A stretch of 49,367 bases of DNA from a virus, in the IMG/VR virus record IMGVR_UViG_3300031758_000123, positions 1-49,367 of that record. One strand, 5' to 3'. Shown in pieces: positions 29,178 to 36,806 of the stretch; the stretch's first letter is position 1; each line of letters starts with the position of its first letter. Below the pieces are notes generated by a model. That model was given only the letters and a program-made list of their open reading frames with translations, ran no database searches and was not told where the DNA came from. The translations under genes were made by a program, and so were the position numbers.

Positions 29178-29567
29178 TTATCTATTTCTCTCTAAAATAA
29201 GTTGCACTTCTATAGGTGTTGTTGAATTTTCCATGTAGAATGACAAGCTCAATGAATATGCGTTTTTATCTGGTTGTGGGTTTACGTGTAAACTTTTTAT
29301 GATTGCTCTAGGTTCATATTTTTCCAACATTGATCTACATTCTTTTTCTAAAGCTATACCAGTCAAAGGTGATATCAACTCAAATAAGAGTGCGTCAAGA
29401 TTGGATCCTAGGTCAGGATTAAAAGGTCTTTCAAATTTTCTGGTAGACAATAAATTGCGAATAGACCTAAGAACTGCTTTTTCGTTATAACTTAAAGCAA
29501 TATCTTTGGTTACCGGTTTTTTGGTAAAAGTAAAATCTATATCGGAATATATTATTTCGGTTGCCAT
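29178..29567 (-). CDS. 25: Baseplate wedge protein gp25
   Basis: The protein has 129 residues, typical of the family. Conserved features are 'DIDFTFTKKPVTKDIALSYN', 'AVLRSIRNLLSTRKFERPFN' (with the 'GERPFxPxxGs' type signature), and 'LGSNLDALLFELISP'. gp25 belongs to the gpW/gp25 lysozyme-like fold; in T4 it nucleates sheath contraction and binds gp6. The gene precedes gp6, the conserved gp25-gp6 pair. Confidence 0.92.
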   Translation of the reverse strand: MATEIIYSDIDFTFTKKPVTKDIALSYNEKAVLRSIRNLLSTRKFERPFNPDLGSNLDALLFELISPLTGIALEKECRSMLEKYEPRAIIKSLHVNPQPDKNAYSLSLSFYMENSTTPIEVQLILERNR

Positions 29568-29577
29568 CTGTTATTTA

Positions 29578-30396
29578 TTACCCTATCCTATCAAGTAGTT
29601 TATCAGATCCTACATAATTCTTCAATAAAGCAGATTCTGAGTTACCTATATCTTTGAATTGAATGACATTCTGTACTTTGTCTACTGTAGTTTTAACATT
29701 TGTGTAATAAGTAATATCGTGGGTTTGTCTGGTTGACAAAAAGGTATTGATATTTGTCATTAATGTGTTAAGAGTGGTTTTTATGGAAGATGAAAGGTTT
29801 GAACTTTTACTTGTAGAACCAAATTCATCAGTACTAACCGATACAGAATTTTGCACCGTACTTGAATATGGTGCAAAAGAAACTGCGTTAGCACCAACCT
29901 GTGGTCCAACTAAAACACTAGTAAAAGAACCCATCATAACCGAAGTATTAGTAATGTCATCAGTTTGATTTGAAATGTATACAAGTTGTTTTGAATAATT
30001 AACTGCAGGTCTATAATAAGGATTTACCGTATCATTTGGATCCCATGCAGTTACACCAGAAATTCTATTTGTATGTGCCAAAAAGTTTGTTGATGTCTGC
30101 AACAAAGCATAAGACACATTGGCTACAGTTTCTAATCCAGAACAACCATTGGCCCAATAGTAAATATTATTTGCTGTGTTTATAATTGTTGATGTATTGG
30201 TTGAACAAGGATTTTTAAAATAACCTCCAACAGTATTGTTTGTAACATCCTGTGCCATCCAAGAATCCATAAATGGAGGCATTTTGTCCAACATATTTAA
30301 AGTATTTTGTGGATATTCTTCTACTGCACCATTTGGATCATCAAAGTTGTAACCCAATGTATCATAAAATCCTTCTGCATTTTCAATTTTTGCCAT
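29578..30396 (-). CDS. Unknown baseplate-cluster protein
   Basis: The protein has 272 residues from the ATG at 30396, chosen because GAGGTTAATA precedes it; a longer frame to 30426 would overlap the spike gene and lacks a good ribosome site. The chain starts MAKIENAEGFYDTLGYNFDD, is Ser/Thr/Asn-rich, and ends in a helix-rich section (SIKTTLNTLMTNINTFL). No enzymatic motif or membrane segment is seen. It lies between the spike beta-helix and gp25, so it is probably a baseplate hub or wedge structural component. Confidence 0.5.
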   Translation of the reverse strand: MAKIENAEGFYDTLGYNFDDPNGAVEEYPQNTLNMLDKMPPFMDSWMAQDVTNNTVGGYFKNPCSTNTSTIINTANNIYYWANGCSGLETVANVSYALLQTSTNFLAHTNRISGVTAWDPNDTVNPYYRPAVNYSKQLVYISNQTDDITNTSVMMGSFTSVLVGPQVGANAVSFAPYSSTVQNSVSVSTDEFGSTSKSSNLSSSIKTTLNTLMTNINTFLSTRQTHDITYYTNVKTTVDKVQNVIQFKDIGNSESALLKNYVGSDKLLDRIG

Positions 30397-30406
30397 TATT
30401 AACCTC

Positions 30407-31264
30407 TTAAACCATTGGTGGGCCAATTAATGGTGTTGGTGCACCAAGATTGCCCGTGTGTACATGAGAATTATACATAGATACGTTTATCACATCAGTC
30501 ATCCAAATTGCCTGCATAACAGAAAATAGTCCTAATGGTGCAACCACACTACCTATTGGTGCAAAAATACTACCAATAACATGAATACAACCTGGAACGG
30601 CTACAGGTGTTGCTGGTGTTGGCCAACCGAGTGACAAACCACCAGTTGAAGAACAGAAACCATATGGTCCTGCATACACACCCATGTTTGCATTGATACG
30701 ACTTTCTGCTGTCAATGAATCACATACAATTGAACCATTTACATACATATCAGAGTTTACATCAAGCGAAAAAGCACCAGATAATCTTACTGCACCGCCA
30801 AAGTTTTCATTTGCTTTGAGTGCAATATCCATGTCACCAAGAAATTCCATTTCACCTTTTGCTCTGAGATTATAATCACCTTGAACAATCATGTTATAGT
30901 CACCGTCAACCCTAGTTGACATATCACCTTTTACGTGCATATTTGCATCGCCATGTATGGTAATATTGCAAAAACCTTTGATTTCTACGTTATTTTTGCC
31001 TGCAATAATCTGATAATTGTCACCAAAGACTTTATACACCTGGTCACCGTTAGTATGCATCTCAATAAAGTTTTTTGATTTGCCGTGCTGCAGGCGAATA
31101 CGTTCTCTGGATGGCGTATCATCCATTTCAAACTTATGACCAGATTCCGTTTGTGTTACACGATTATATGGGTATAATGCAGGAAACTCTGGTGATTGAG
31201 ATTCTGGTTCTTGCCATAAACTAGTATCCCTAGGTTCTTTGGGATTTTGCACATCATCAGCCAT
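30407..31264 (-). CDS. gp5-type beta-helix cell-puncturing spike (C-terminal part of gp5 as separate gene)
   Basis: The protein has 285 residues. After an N-terminal segment (YPYNRVTQTESGHKFEMDDT), residues about 75-150 carry octapeptide-like repeats ('NITIHGDANMHVKGDM', 'STRVDGDYNMIVQGDY') as in the triple beta-helix of T4 gp5 and the VgrG/gpV spikes. The C-terminus has a His-x-His (H267, H269, 'SHVHTG') near a GAPTPLIGPPMV tail; HxH motifs in P2 gpV and phi92 gp138 bind iron at the spike tip. Its ATG overlaps the upstream stop. The OB-fold and lysozyme parts of T4 gp5 are encoded elsewhere. Confidence 0.75.
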   Translation of the reverse strand: MADDVQNPKEPRDTSLWQEPESQSPEFPALYPYNRVTQTESGHKFEMDDTPSRERIRLQHGKSKNFIEMHTNGDQVYKVFGDNYQIIAGKNNVEIKGFCNITIHGDANMHVKGDMSTRVDGDYNMIVQGDYNLRAKGEMEFLGDMDIALKANENFGGAVRLSGAFSLDVNSDMYVNGSIVCDSLTAESRINANMGVYAGPYGFCSSTGGLSLGWPTPATPVAVPGCIHVIGSIFAPIGSVVAPLGLFSVMQAIWMTDVINVSMYNSHVHTGNLGAPTPLIGPPMV

Positions 31265-32148
31265 TATGCAGGACCTTTACTGTCACTTGGTGAAAAATTT
31301 TGAATTATATTTTGTTCTATTTGTGCAGGAGTTGGTATAGTTGATCCAACTTTCTTCAATATTTGATCAGAAGCTCTAAGATCAGCTGCACTTGTTGGTG
31401 AAGTTAAACCTGTTGTTGCAGCACCTGCAATTGCAACCGTATTTGTAACAACTTGTTGAGCACCAACCAAAACTTGTTGAGCTGCTGTAAAAACTTCTCC
31501 TGCGGCGCCGATTAAATCTTTATAACTTCCAGGTGGATCTCCTACACCAAATTGATCAAAAGCTCCGGTAGCATCACCGGCAGCTGCTGCTTCTTCTGCT
31601 AAAACTTCCGACCAAACATCAGCAAATAATGATCCTATTGCTTTTAATATTTGGCCAATACAACCTTTAAACCACGATAATACTCTAGCTGGTAAACTAA
31701 GAATCCATTGTAAAATGGCTTTTAATCTAATGATAACAGCAAGAACATATTTTTGAAAATCTAAAATTGGTTTAATGTATTCTTTATATATTGTCTTTAT
31801 TTCTTGCGCTATTTGTTTAAGTTTATTAATCAATGCTGATGGTACACCAGAAGGATCTCCTAAACCCAAAAATCTTTGAATTGCTCTAATACCAGTTCGA
31901 ACAGCTTGAGCGATTGCTTTTAGAAACTTTTTAACACCTATGTTTTTCTTTAACTCCAAAGAAAAGTCACAAGAATGTGCTCTAGATGCATTTGTTGCAG
32001 ATGTACTACTATTTGCAACACGACCTACGGCTGGTGATGGTATTGTTGGTATTCCAACTACTTGAGAATCGTATGTATAATTTGGTCTAGGTGCATTGGT
32101 TTCTATACCAGATGCATTTGTTGGAGCTAATTTTGCATCACTTGCCAT
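31264..32148 (-). CDS. Hub-associated protein with amphipathic helices, between split gp5 parts
   Basis: The protein has 294 residues. The N-terminus (60 residues) is unstructured and Pro/Ser/Thr-rich. Residues about 66-190 are strongly helical with alternating hydrophobic and Lys/Arg faces: 'KKFLKAIAQAVRTGIRAIQR', 'LDFQKYVLAVIIRLKAILQW', 'LPARVLSWFKGCIGQILKAI'. The rest is Ala/Val-rich helical. No known domain is recognised. It is co-encoded with one-base overlaps between the OB-fold gp5 gene and the beta-helix spike, replacing the linker and lysozyme position of T4 gp5. It could be a hub linker or a membrane-active component released or deployed during injection. Confidence 0.5.
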   Translation of the reverse strand: MASDAKLAPTNASGIETNAPRPNYTYDSQVVGIPTIPSPAVGRVANSSTSATNASRAHSCDFSLELKKNIGVKKFLKAIAQAVRTGIRAIQRFLGLGDPSGVPSALINKLKQIAQEIKTIYKEYIKPILDFQKYVLAVIIRLKAILQWILSLPARVLSWFKGCIGQILKAIGSLFADVWSEVLAEEAAAAGDATGAFDQFGVGDPPGSYKDLIGAAGEVFTAAQQVLVGAQQVVTNTVAIAGAATTGLTSPTSAADLRASDQILKKVGSTIPTPAQIEQNIIQNFSPSDSKGPA

Positions 32149-32609
32149 TATGCGTCCCTCTCAGCGTTTGATTGATTAACATAAATTGATTCACCGTAAA
32201 AGTTTTCTTCACCTTGTACATCTGCATCAGTTGATGATTGTGTGCCACCAACAGATGATGGTGTCAAGTCAAACGATTGTGAACTCGATGTGCCAGATCC
32301 TGGTCTAGAAGATGCACCTCTTTTTATACCAGGCAGAACACCCATCATGACAGGAAACTGTGCTGCATCACCATCCATGAAAAACCCCACAACCCAATCA
32401 CCAATTCTAGGTGTACTAAAGGTATCAGCGTTATTTATTGGATGCATAGCAGATGCCCAAGGCAAATCTTTGGTTGGTAATTTTTGTTGATTGTTATCAT
32501 GCCAACCAAATATTCTAACTTGACAGCGAGCGAGGCCCAATGGATCAACTCTAGTCTCCACAACACCAACCCACCAACGAAAACCATCTTTACCTAAAAA
32601 ATTTTCCAT
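32148..32609 (-). CDS. 5: Baseplate hub protein gp5, OB-fold domain only
   Basis: The protein has 153 residues. 'FRWWVGVVETRVDPLGLARC' followed by 'QVRIFGWHDNN', 'LPWASAMHP' and 'DWVVGFFMDGDAAQFPVMMG-VLPGI' is the OB-fold of T4 gp5 (its residues about 1-129), which sits on gp27. The lysozyme and beta-helix domains of gp5 are missing: the chain ends at residue 153 with 'DADVQGEENFYGES' and a short tail. This is a real end rather than a frameshift, since the next gene overlaps by one base. The same peptide is present twice at the C-terminus of the upstream gp27-like protein. Confidence 0.85.
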   Translation of the reverse strand: MENFLGKDGFRWWVGVVETRVDPLGLARCQVRIFGWHDNNQQKLPTKDLPWASAMHPINNADTFSTPRIGDWVVGFFMDGDAAQFPVMMGVLPGIKRGASSRPGSGTSSSQSFDLTPSSVGGTQSSTDADVQGEENFYGESIYVNQSNAERDA

Positions 32610-32749
32610 TAAATCGATTCACCATAAGTATTGTTTCCGTAAAAATCTTCATTGCCTTGTATATCTGCATCTGCGTTAACATTATTGTTAACAACATTGA
32701 CATTTATGGCTTCACCATAAAAGTTTTCTCCACCTTGAATATCTGCATC
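32185..32749 (-). repeat. Three dispersed copies of an encoded DADxQGxExFYG peptide
   Basis: DNA segments at 32185-32228, 32635-32671 and 32711-32749 are similar to each other over 35-40 bases. They encode DADVQGEENFYGES (end of gp5), DADIQGNEDFYGN (very end of gp27-like) and DADIQGGENFYGEA (slightly upstream in gp27-like). Confidence 0.8.
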
Positions 32750-34144
32750 ACCAAAGCCAGTTCGTAAATTTGAAATGTCATTGTAAAAATCTGTTATGCC
32801 AGATAAAGACCTATTTTGTGCAGTATCTTGATCGATATCTGCATGGTCTTGTATAGAACTGTCTTTAGCAACCTCTAAAACTGTTTGATATACTGATGGT
32901 GCAACAATAACGTGCCGCACGGCATTTACCAAATATCTTCCAGAGAAAAATTTATCAAGTTCTTTATTAGTTCCTGTTGATAAAGAATATAAATTAAATT
33001 CAATTACTTGACCTGGAGTAATATTTGGATCTCCTGGTATTGTCATTTTTAAAACATTATAATTTGCCATAGCCAACTCTGCGGTTCTATGTGGCACAAA
33101 TTTTTCTATTCTTATATCTTCACCAAGAGTTTCTTTTGATCCATTTATAAATGGTACATTATTTTGATCTTTATTTGTAACTACTAATTTAAGTTTACCT
33201 TCAGGTGATTGTGTCTGAGTTGCGCCTTTTTTATTTCTTTTAAAATTTACTGCATCACCAGGATTTAAACGTTTTTTATAATTTTGATTGTAATTGTAAT
33301 CAGTTACATTAAAGTTTCTTGTTAAAGGATCTATTGAAATTAATCGATTTGAAAAAGTTCCAGAATCAATATCTTCTAACATATCATGTGTTTTAATAAC
33401 TTCAAAATTTAATACACTTATCATGTCAGATTGAAAATTTTGATATTGATCTGGTAAATTTAAAGCTTGATATTTGTATTTTGCGTATGATTTTTGTCCC
33501 ATCATACGTGATAACGAATCGAATTGAAAGCCATTTTTATTCTCAAAAAATATCATATCAGCAGTTTCGCCACCGTTGTATAGTGGTCGAGCATAGTTTG
33601 ATAACCAACTGATTGCTTCGATAGGTTTTGCTCTTGGTATTACAAAATCATACAAACCACTTGTAGGTAATATGTTTAGTTTTGATGTTGGTATTCTTAA
33701 CTCTAAATTTAGAATTGTTGCAACCATTTCAGATATTGGTTTGTCTTTAAATACTCTCACAACCTTTGACTGTTCAGACAATAACAATTCTTCTGAACAA
33801 AAATATAAAGTATAGAATTCCACCATCATATTGCCTGAAGGTGTTCTTGGTCCAATCTTGTATACTCTAAATTTTTTCTTTACTCCAGAGTTACCACCAG
33901 AACCTAAACTCTTATCAAATTGCACCTCTATAATTTCATTACCACTTAGTTGTAACTTTTGTATAAGACCTAAAGCATCTGAAATTGTAACAAAACCAGA
34001 AGTTACAAAACCATATAAATCTTCATAATATGAAAACTCATACATTAACTGTTTAATGTCTATTTGTACATTATTTCCAGTAATTAAATTTAATTTTTCA
34101 AGAGAAAAATCTTGTGCAAAAGCTAATCCTGAACCAATAGCCAT
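32609..34144 (-). CDS. 27: gp27-like baseplate hub protein
   Basis: The protein has 511 residues. 'LNLITGNNVQIDIKQLMYEF' then 'YYEDLYGFVTSGFVTISDA', 'PISEMVATILNLEL', 'YDFVIPRAKPIEAISWLSNY' and 'FFENKNGFQFDSLSRMM' fit the hub (gp27/phage protein D) family, which in T4 forms the trimeric tube adapter carrying gp5. The last 55 residues are an Asn-rich tail with two copies of the DADIQG...FYG peptide. It abuts gp5 (shared base) as in other T4-like hub operons. T4 gp27 is 391 residues, so the protein here is longer, partly because of this tail. Confidence 0.7.
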   Translation of the reverse strand: MAIGSGLAFAQDFSLEKLNLITGNNVQIDIKQLMYEFSYYEDLYGFVTSGFVTISDALGLIQKLQLSGNEIIEVQFDKSLGSGGNSGVKKKFRVYKIGPRTPSGNMMVEFYTLYFCSEELLLSEQSKVVRVFKDKPISEMVATILNLELRIPTSKLNILPTSGLYDFVIPRAKPIEAISWLSNYARPLYNGGETADMIFFENKNGFQFDSLSRMMGQKSYAKYKYQALNLPDQYQNFQSDMISVLNFEVIKTHDMLEDIDSGTFSNRLISIDPLTRNFNVTDYNYNQNYKKRLNPGDAVNFKRNKKGATQTQSPEGKLKLVVTNKDQNNVPFINGSKETLGEDIRIEKFVPHRTAELAMANYNVLKMTIPGDPNITPGQVIEFNLYSLSTGTNKELDKFFSGRYLVNAVRHVIVAPSVYQTVLEVAKDSSIQDHADIDQDTAQNRSLSGITDFYNDISNLRTGFGDADIQGGENFYGEAINVNVVNNNVNADADIQGNEDFYGNNTYGESI

Positions 34145-34145
34145 A

Positions 34146-34748
34146 TTATGCCATCAATTCCAAAAGTTCTTTTTCCAACTGGTCTGCATATGCAGCATTG
34201 ATTAATTTTATTTTTCTCTTTTTTTCATTTAAATTATACTCATAATCATATACAGAAACGGATCTTTTTGTTATTACAATTTCTACTTGGCCTGTTGCTG
34301 TTGTAACAATCGATTTTGATTCTACGGTAGAATCCCATGTTTCTTGATCAACCCGCACAGAAAAAGTAACTTTTCTATTTGTTGTTAATTCTGTTTGAGT
34401 TATTACTTTTTCATAATGATTTAAAAGATTTTGTGTATTAACATTAGGATATTTTGATTCCATGTAATTTTTAAAAACAATAGACTCTAAAGGCCAACCC
34501 CATTGTGCATCTAATATATTGTTTGGCAATAAAACCATCCAAAACCTAAAAGGATCATCATAATATTTGGCTGCAATAATTTCTGGTGTATCCGATTCTT
34601 GTATATCATATTCATAGTAGATTGATGAATTTTGTAATATTGCAGGTCTAACACTTGCTCTTGCTAATAAATTGGTATAAAGTATGGAATTACCATTCTT
34701 TGTATAAACAACTGTTGGAAGAGTATCAAAATATCTTAATGAACCCAT
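34146..34748 (-). CDS. 53: Baseplate wedge protein gp53
   Basis: The protein has 200 residues (T4: 196). 'YYEYDIQESDTPEIIAAKYY', then 'DDPFRFWMVLLPNN' and 'QWGWPL', is the conserved LysM-like core of gp53, matching T4 'LANAIYGNPQLYWVLL ... YGW'. gp53 bridges adjacent wedges during baseplate assembly. It starts next to the gp48-like stop and ends two bases before the gp27-like start. T4 has gp53 next to gp5 and gp4 as well, and both are near here. Confidence 0.88.
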   Translation of the reverse strand: MGSLRYFDTLPTVVYTKNGNSILYTNLLARASVRPAILQNSSIYYEYDIQESDTPEIIAAKYYDDPFRFWMVLLPNNILDAQWGWPLESIVFKNYMESKYPNVNTQNLLNHYEKVITQTELTTNRKVTFSVRVDQETWDSTVESKSIVTTATGQVEIVITKRSVSVYDYEYNLNEKKRKIKLINAAYADQLEKELLELMA

Positions 34749-34749
34749 T

Positions 34750-35730
34750 TTAATATCCTTGATTAATCATGTTTTTATCTATGAGTTCTATTTCTTTAAA
34801 ATTCATAGTCAATGTTGTTTGAACCGGAGCTCCATCACTATGAGCAGACCATCCATTAGGTGCATAATTAACATCAATAGATGTTATAACACTTTCTGCA
34901 ACTTTTGTAATGTGTTTATTTCTTACACCATTAAATAAAAAATCTACTTCAAAAGTATTAGGTATGTCATATAACATTCCAGCCACTCCACTACGAATCG
35001 TTGGTGCAGCTGCACTTCTAAATTCTTTTACTATATTTCTGACTTCTATAGCTTCTTCTCTTGAAGTTGGTGTAAATGTAAATGCTAATTGATAGTCTCT
35101 AAATGTTATGCCATCAAATAAAACTTGTTCTCTTGGATTTATAGCCAAACCACCAGTATTCAATAATAATTTTGTTACTGGTGAGTTTACAATAGATCCT
35201 ACAGTTTGAGATAGTTTTCCTAAACCAGGTACGGCACTAGATGCTGCCAGAGCTACATCTTTTAAACTGGTTGCTCCATAACTTGGAGTATAAGGAAATG
35301 CAACAGTATCTGGCATATATAACGCTATAGTTTTAATTGGTGTTTTTTTTCTTTGTACAAAACTTGCATCTTTTAAAGCCGCTCGGCCACTTTCTGCAAT
35401 TCCAGTAGCAACTTGGCCAGCTGCACTCCAAAGTTTTTCAATTCGATCCGTCGCAGATTGATTTTCGCCACCTACAGCGCTCGAAGCAGTTTCAAAGGCA
35501 CCTGATACAGATTTGGCAGTATTTGTAGCGAGTTGAGAAGGTTCGATTTTATTAATCGTAAAATGAATATAATGACCTTTTGTTGCAGAACTTAAATCTT
35601 TTGGATATTTGTAACCAGCAAGATCATATCGAGAAGTTCCGAATAAAACACCTAAAGGTCCACCAGGTACATTAGTTATTCCAGGTATGGCAACTCCACC
35701 AAGAGAATCGGGGATAGAAATGATGGCCAT
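34750..35730 (-). CDS. 48: gp48-like baseplate tail-tube cap protein
   Basis: The protein has 326 residues (T4 gp48: 364). 'YKYPKDLSSATKGHYIHFTI' is a typical gp48 start in aquatic T4-like phages. The C-terminal half 'DGITFRDYQLAFTFTPTSRE', then 'EAIEVRNIVKEFRSAA' and 'TFEVDFLFNGVRNKHI', is the tail-tube-like domain shared by gp48, gp54 and gp19. It is the first gene of the long minus-strand structural operon, with TATAAATA 30 nt upstream. Confidence 0.75.
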   Translation of the reverse strand: MAIISIPDSLGGVAIPGITNVPGGPLGVLFGTSRYDLAGYKYPKDLSSATKGHYIHFTINKIEPSQLATNTAKSVSGAFETASSAVGGENQSATDRIEKLWSAAGQVATGIAESGRAALKDASFVQRKKTPIKTIALYMPDTVAFPYTPSYGATSLKDVALAASSAVPGLGKLSQTVGSIVNSPVTKLLLNTGGLAINPREQVLFDGITFRDYQLAFTFTPTSREEAIEVRNIVKEFRSAAAPTIRSGVAGMLYDIPNTFEVDFLFNGVRNKHITKVAESVITSIDVNYAPNGWSAHSDGAPVQTTLTMNFKEIELIDKNMINQGY

Positions 35731-35759
35731 GAGATTGTCTTTCTAAGGTTGAATATACA

Positions 35760-35767
35760 TATTTATA
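35760..35767 (-). promoter_or_regulatory. T4-type late promoter box TATAAATA for the baseplate operon
   Basis: Exact minus-strand TATAAATA, 30 nt upstream of the gp48-like start. It overlaps by one base the ATG of the divergent gp4 gene on the other strand, so the promoter lies within the 36-nt gap between divergent genes. It is the expected place for the main late promoter of the structural operon. Confidence 0.65.
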
Positions 35768-36201
35768 TGGCATACCAAGGATTATTCAAACCAAGAAACC
35801 CACAAAAGTATGTGGGTGATACTAAAAACATAGTTTATCGCTCTTCATGGGAATGTAGGGTGATGGATTGGCTCGACCGCAATGATGATGTGATATCGTG
35901 GGCATCTGAAGAACTTTTTATACCTTATATGTCACCAGTTGATGGTCGTAGACATAGATACTTTCCAGATTTTTTAATCAAAATTAGATCAAACAATGGT
36001 ATCAGAACAGAACTATTAGAGATCAAACCTAAAAAACAAACACACCCACCAGAACAAAGAAAAAGAGTAACAAAGCAATATATTCAAGAAGTTGCAACTT
36101 GGGGTGTCAATCAAGCCAAATGGAAAGCAGCAGAAGAATACTGTAAGGACCGTGGCTGGACCTTCAGAATCATCACAGAAGATCATTTGGGTCTCAACTA
36201 A
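35767..36201 (+). CDS. 4: Head completion nuclease gp4
   Basis: The protein has 144 residues from ATG 35767 (T4: 150). 'YQGLFKPRNPQKYVGDTKNI', then 'YRSSWECRVMDWLD', 'ISWASEELFIPYMSP', 'HRYFPDFLI', 'LLEIKPKKQTHPPEQ' and 'NQAKWKAAEEYC' are the gp4 signature; the E...PDF...EIKPK arrangement is that of a TnsA-like PD-(D/E)XK nuclease. In T4 gp4 completes the packaged head before tail joining. An upstream in-frame TTG at 35749 would add six residues, but homologues begin near MAY-x-G. The ribosome site is weak for either start. Confidence 0.88.
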   Translation: MAYQGLFKPRNPQKYVGDTKNIVYRSSWECRVMDWLDRNDDVISWASEELFIPYMSPVDGRRHRYFPDFLIKIRSNNGIRTELLEIKPKKQTHPPEQRKRVTKQYIQEVATWGVNQAKWKAAEEYCKDRGWTFRIITEDHLGLN

Positions 36202-36209
36202 ATAGTGAG

Positions 36210-36806
36210 ATGGCATCAGCACTTAAAACACTATCATCTGGATTAAAAGAGGCACAGGTTCAACCTATGTCTAGTGATTCTATGAGATGGTTAATGACTA
36301 AAATTGCTGAACTTAGAAACCCACTTAAAGTCGCAAGTGATATAAACAAAGATACTGGTCGTAAAGTCACAAGATTTGGTCCAGGAAAATTGTATTGTTT
36401 CTATTACGATCCAAAAGGTAAGAGTGAAATGCCATATTATGACAGATTTCCTTTGGTATTGGTATTACAAAAAGATGTGGATGGTTTCCTAGGTTTAAAT
36501 CTACATTATCTACCAATAAATTACAGAATTGCCTTTTTAGGTAAGCTTTTAAAATTTGCGATCCTAGACGATGAGAACAATGTTGAACGTCTGAGAGTGT
36601 CTTATGACATTCTGAGTGCCTCCAGACGCCTAAAAGAGTTTAAACCGTGTTTAAAAAAGTATTTGACTGGTCATATCCAGTCAAGATTACTTGCCATCCA
36701 ACCTGATGAATGGGAAGTGGCAGCTATGTTGCCTATGCAGCAGTTTAGGAAAGCTACCGTTCAAGAAGTTTGGCAAGATTCCACAAGAAAAATAAGGAAA
36801 GATTAA
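36210..36806 (+). CDS. Conserved T4-like protein, candidate gp2 (DNA end protector)
   Basis: The protein has 198 residues. The central region 'FGPGKLYCFYYDPKGKSEMP', then 'YYDRFPLVLVLQKDVDGFLG', and 'LNLHYLPINYRIAFLGKLL' is a strongly conserved family in T4-like phages, often labelled DNA end protector (gp2) and placed next to gp4 as genes 2 and 4 are in T4. The C-terminal part is rich in basic residues (RKATVQEVWQDSTRKIRKD), suited to DNA or head-portal contacts. No catalytic motif is apparent. Identity with gp2 is not certain from sequence alone. Confidence 0.5.
   Translation: MASALKTLSSGLKEAQVQPMSSDSMRWLMTKIAELRNPLKVASDINKDTGRKVTRFGPGKLYCFYYDPKGKSEMPYYDRFPLVLVLQKDVDGFLGLNLHYLPINYRIAFLGKLLKFAILDDENNVERLRVSYDILSASRRLKEFKPCLKKYLTGHIQSRLLAIQPDEWEVAAMLPMQQFRKATVQEVWQDSTRKIRKD

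Noticed and set aside
29572-29579. AATAAATA box next to gp25
   Set aside because: It ends only 5 nt before the gp25 start, too close to act as a promoter for a leader carrying a ribosome site.
30397-30426. Ten-codon N-terminal extension of the 272-residue protein
   Set aside because: It overlaps the spike gene and has no ribosome site, whereas ATG 30396 has GAGGTTAATA upstream.
36197-36204. ACTAAATA on the plus strand before the 198-residue gene
   Set aside because: It overlaps the gp4 stop codon and lies 5 nt before ATG; it would give a leaderless message, so chance is more likely.
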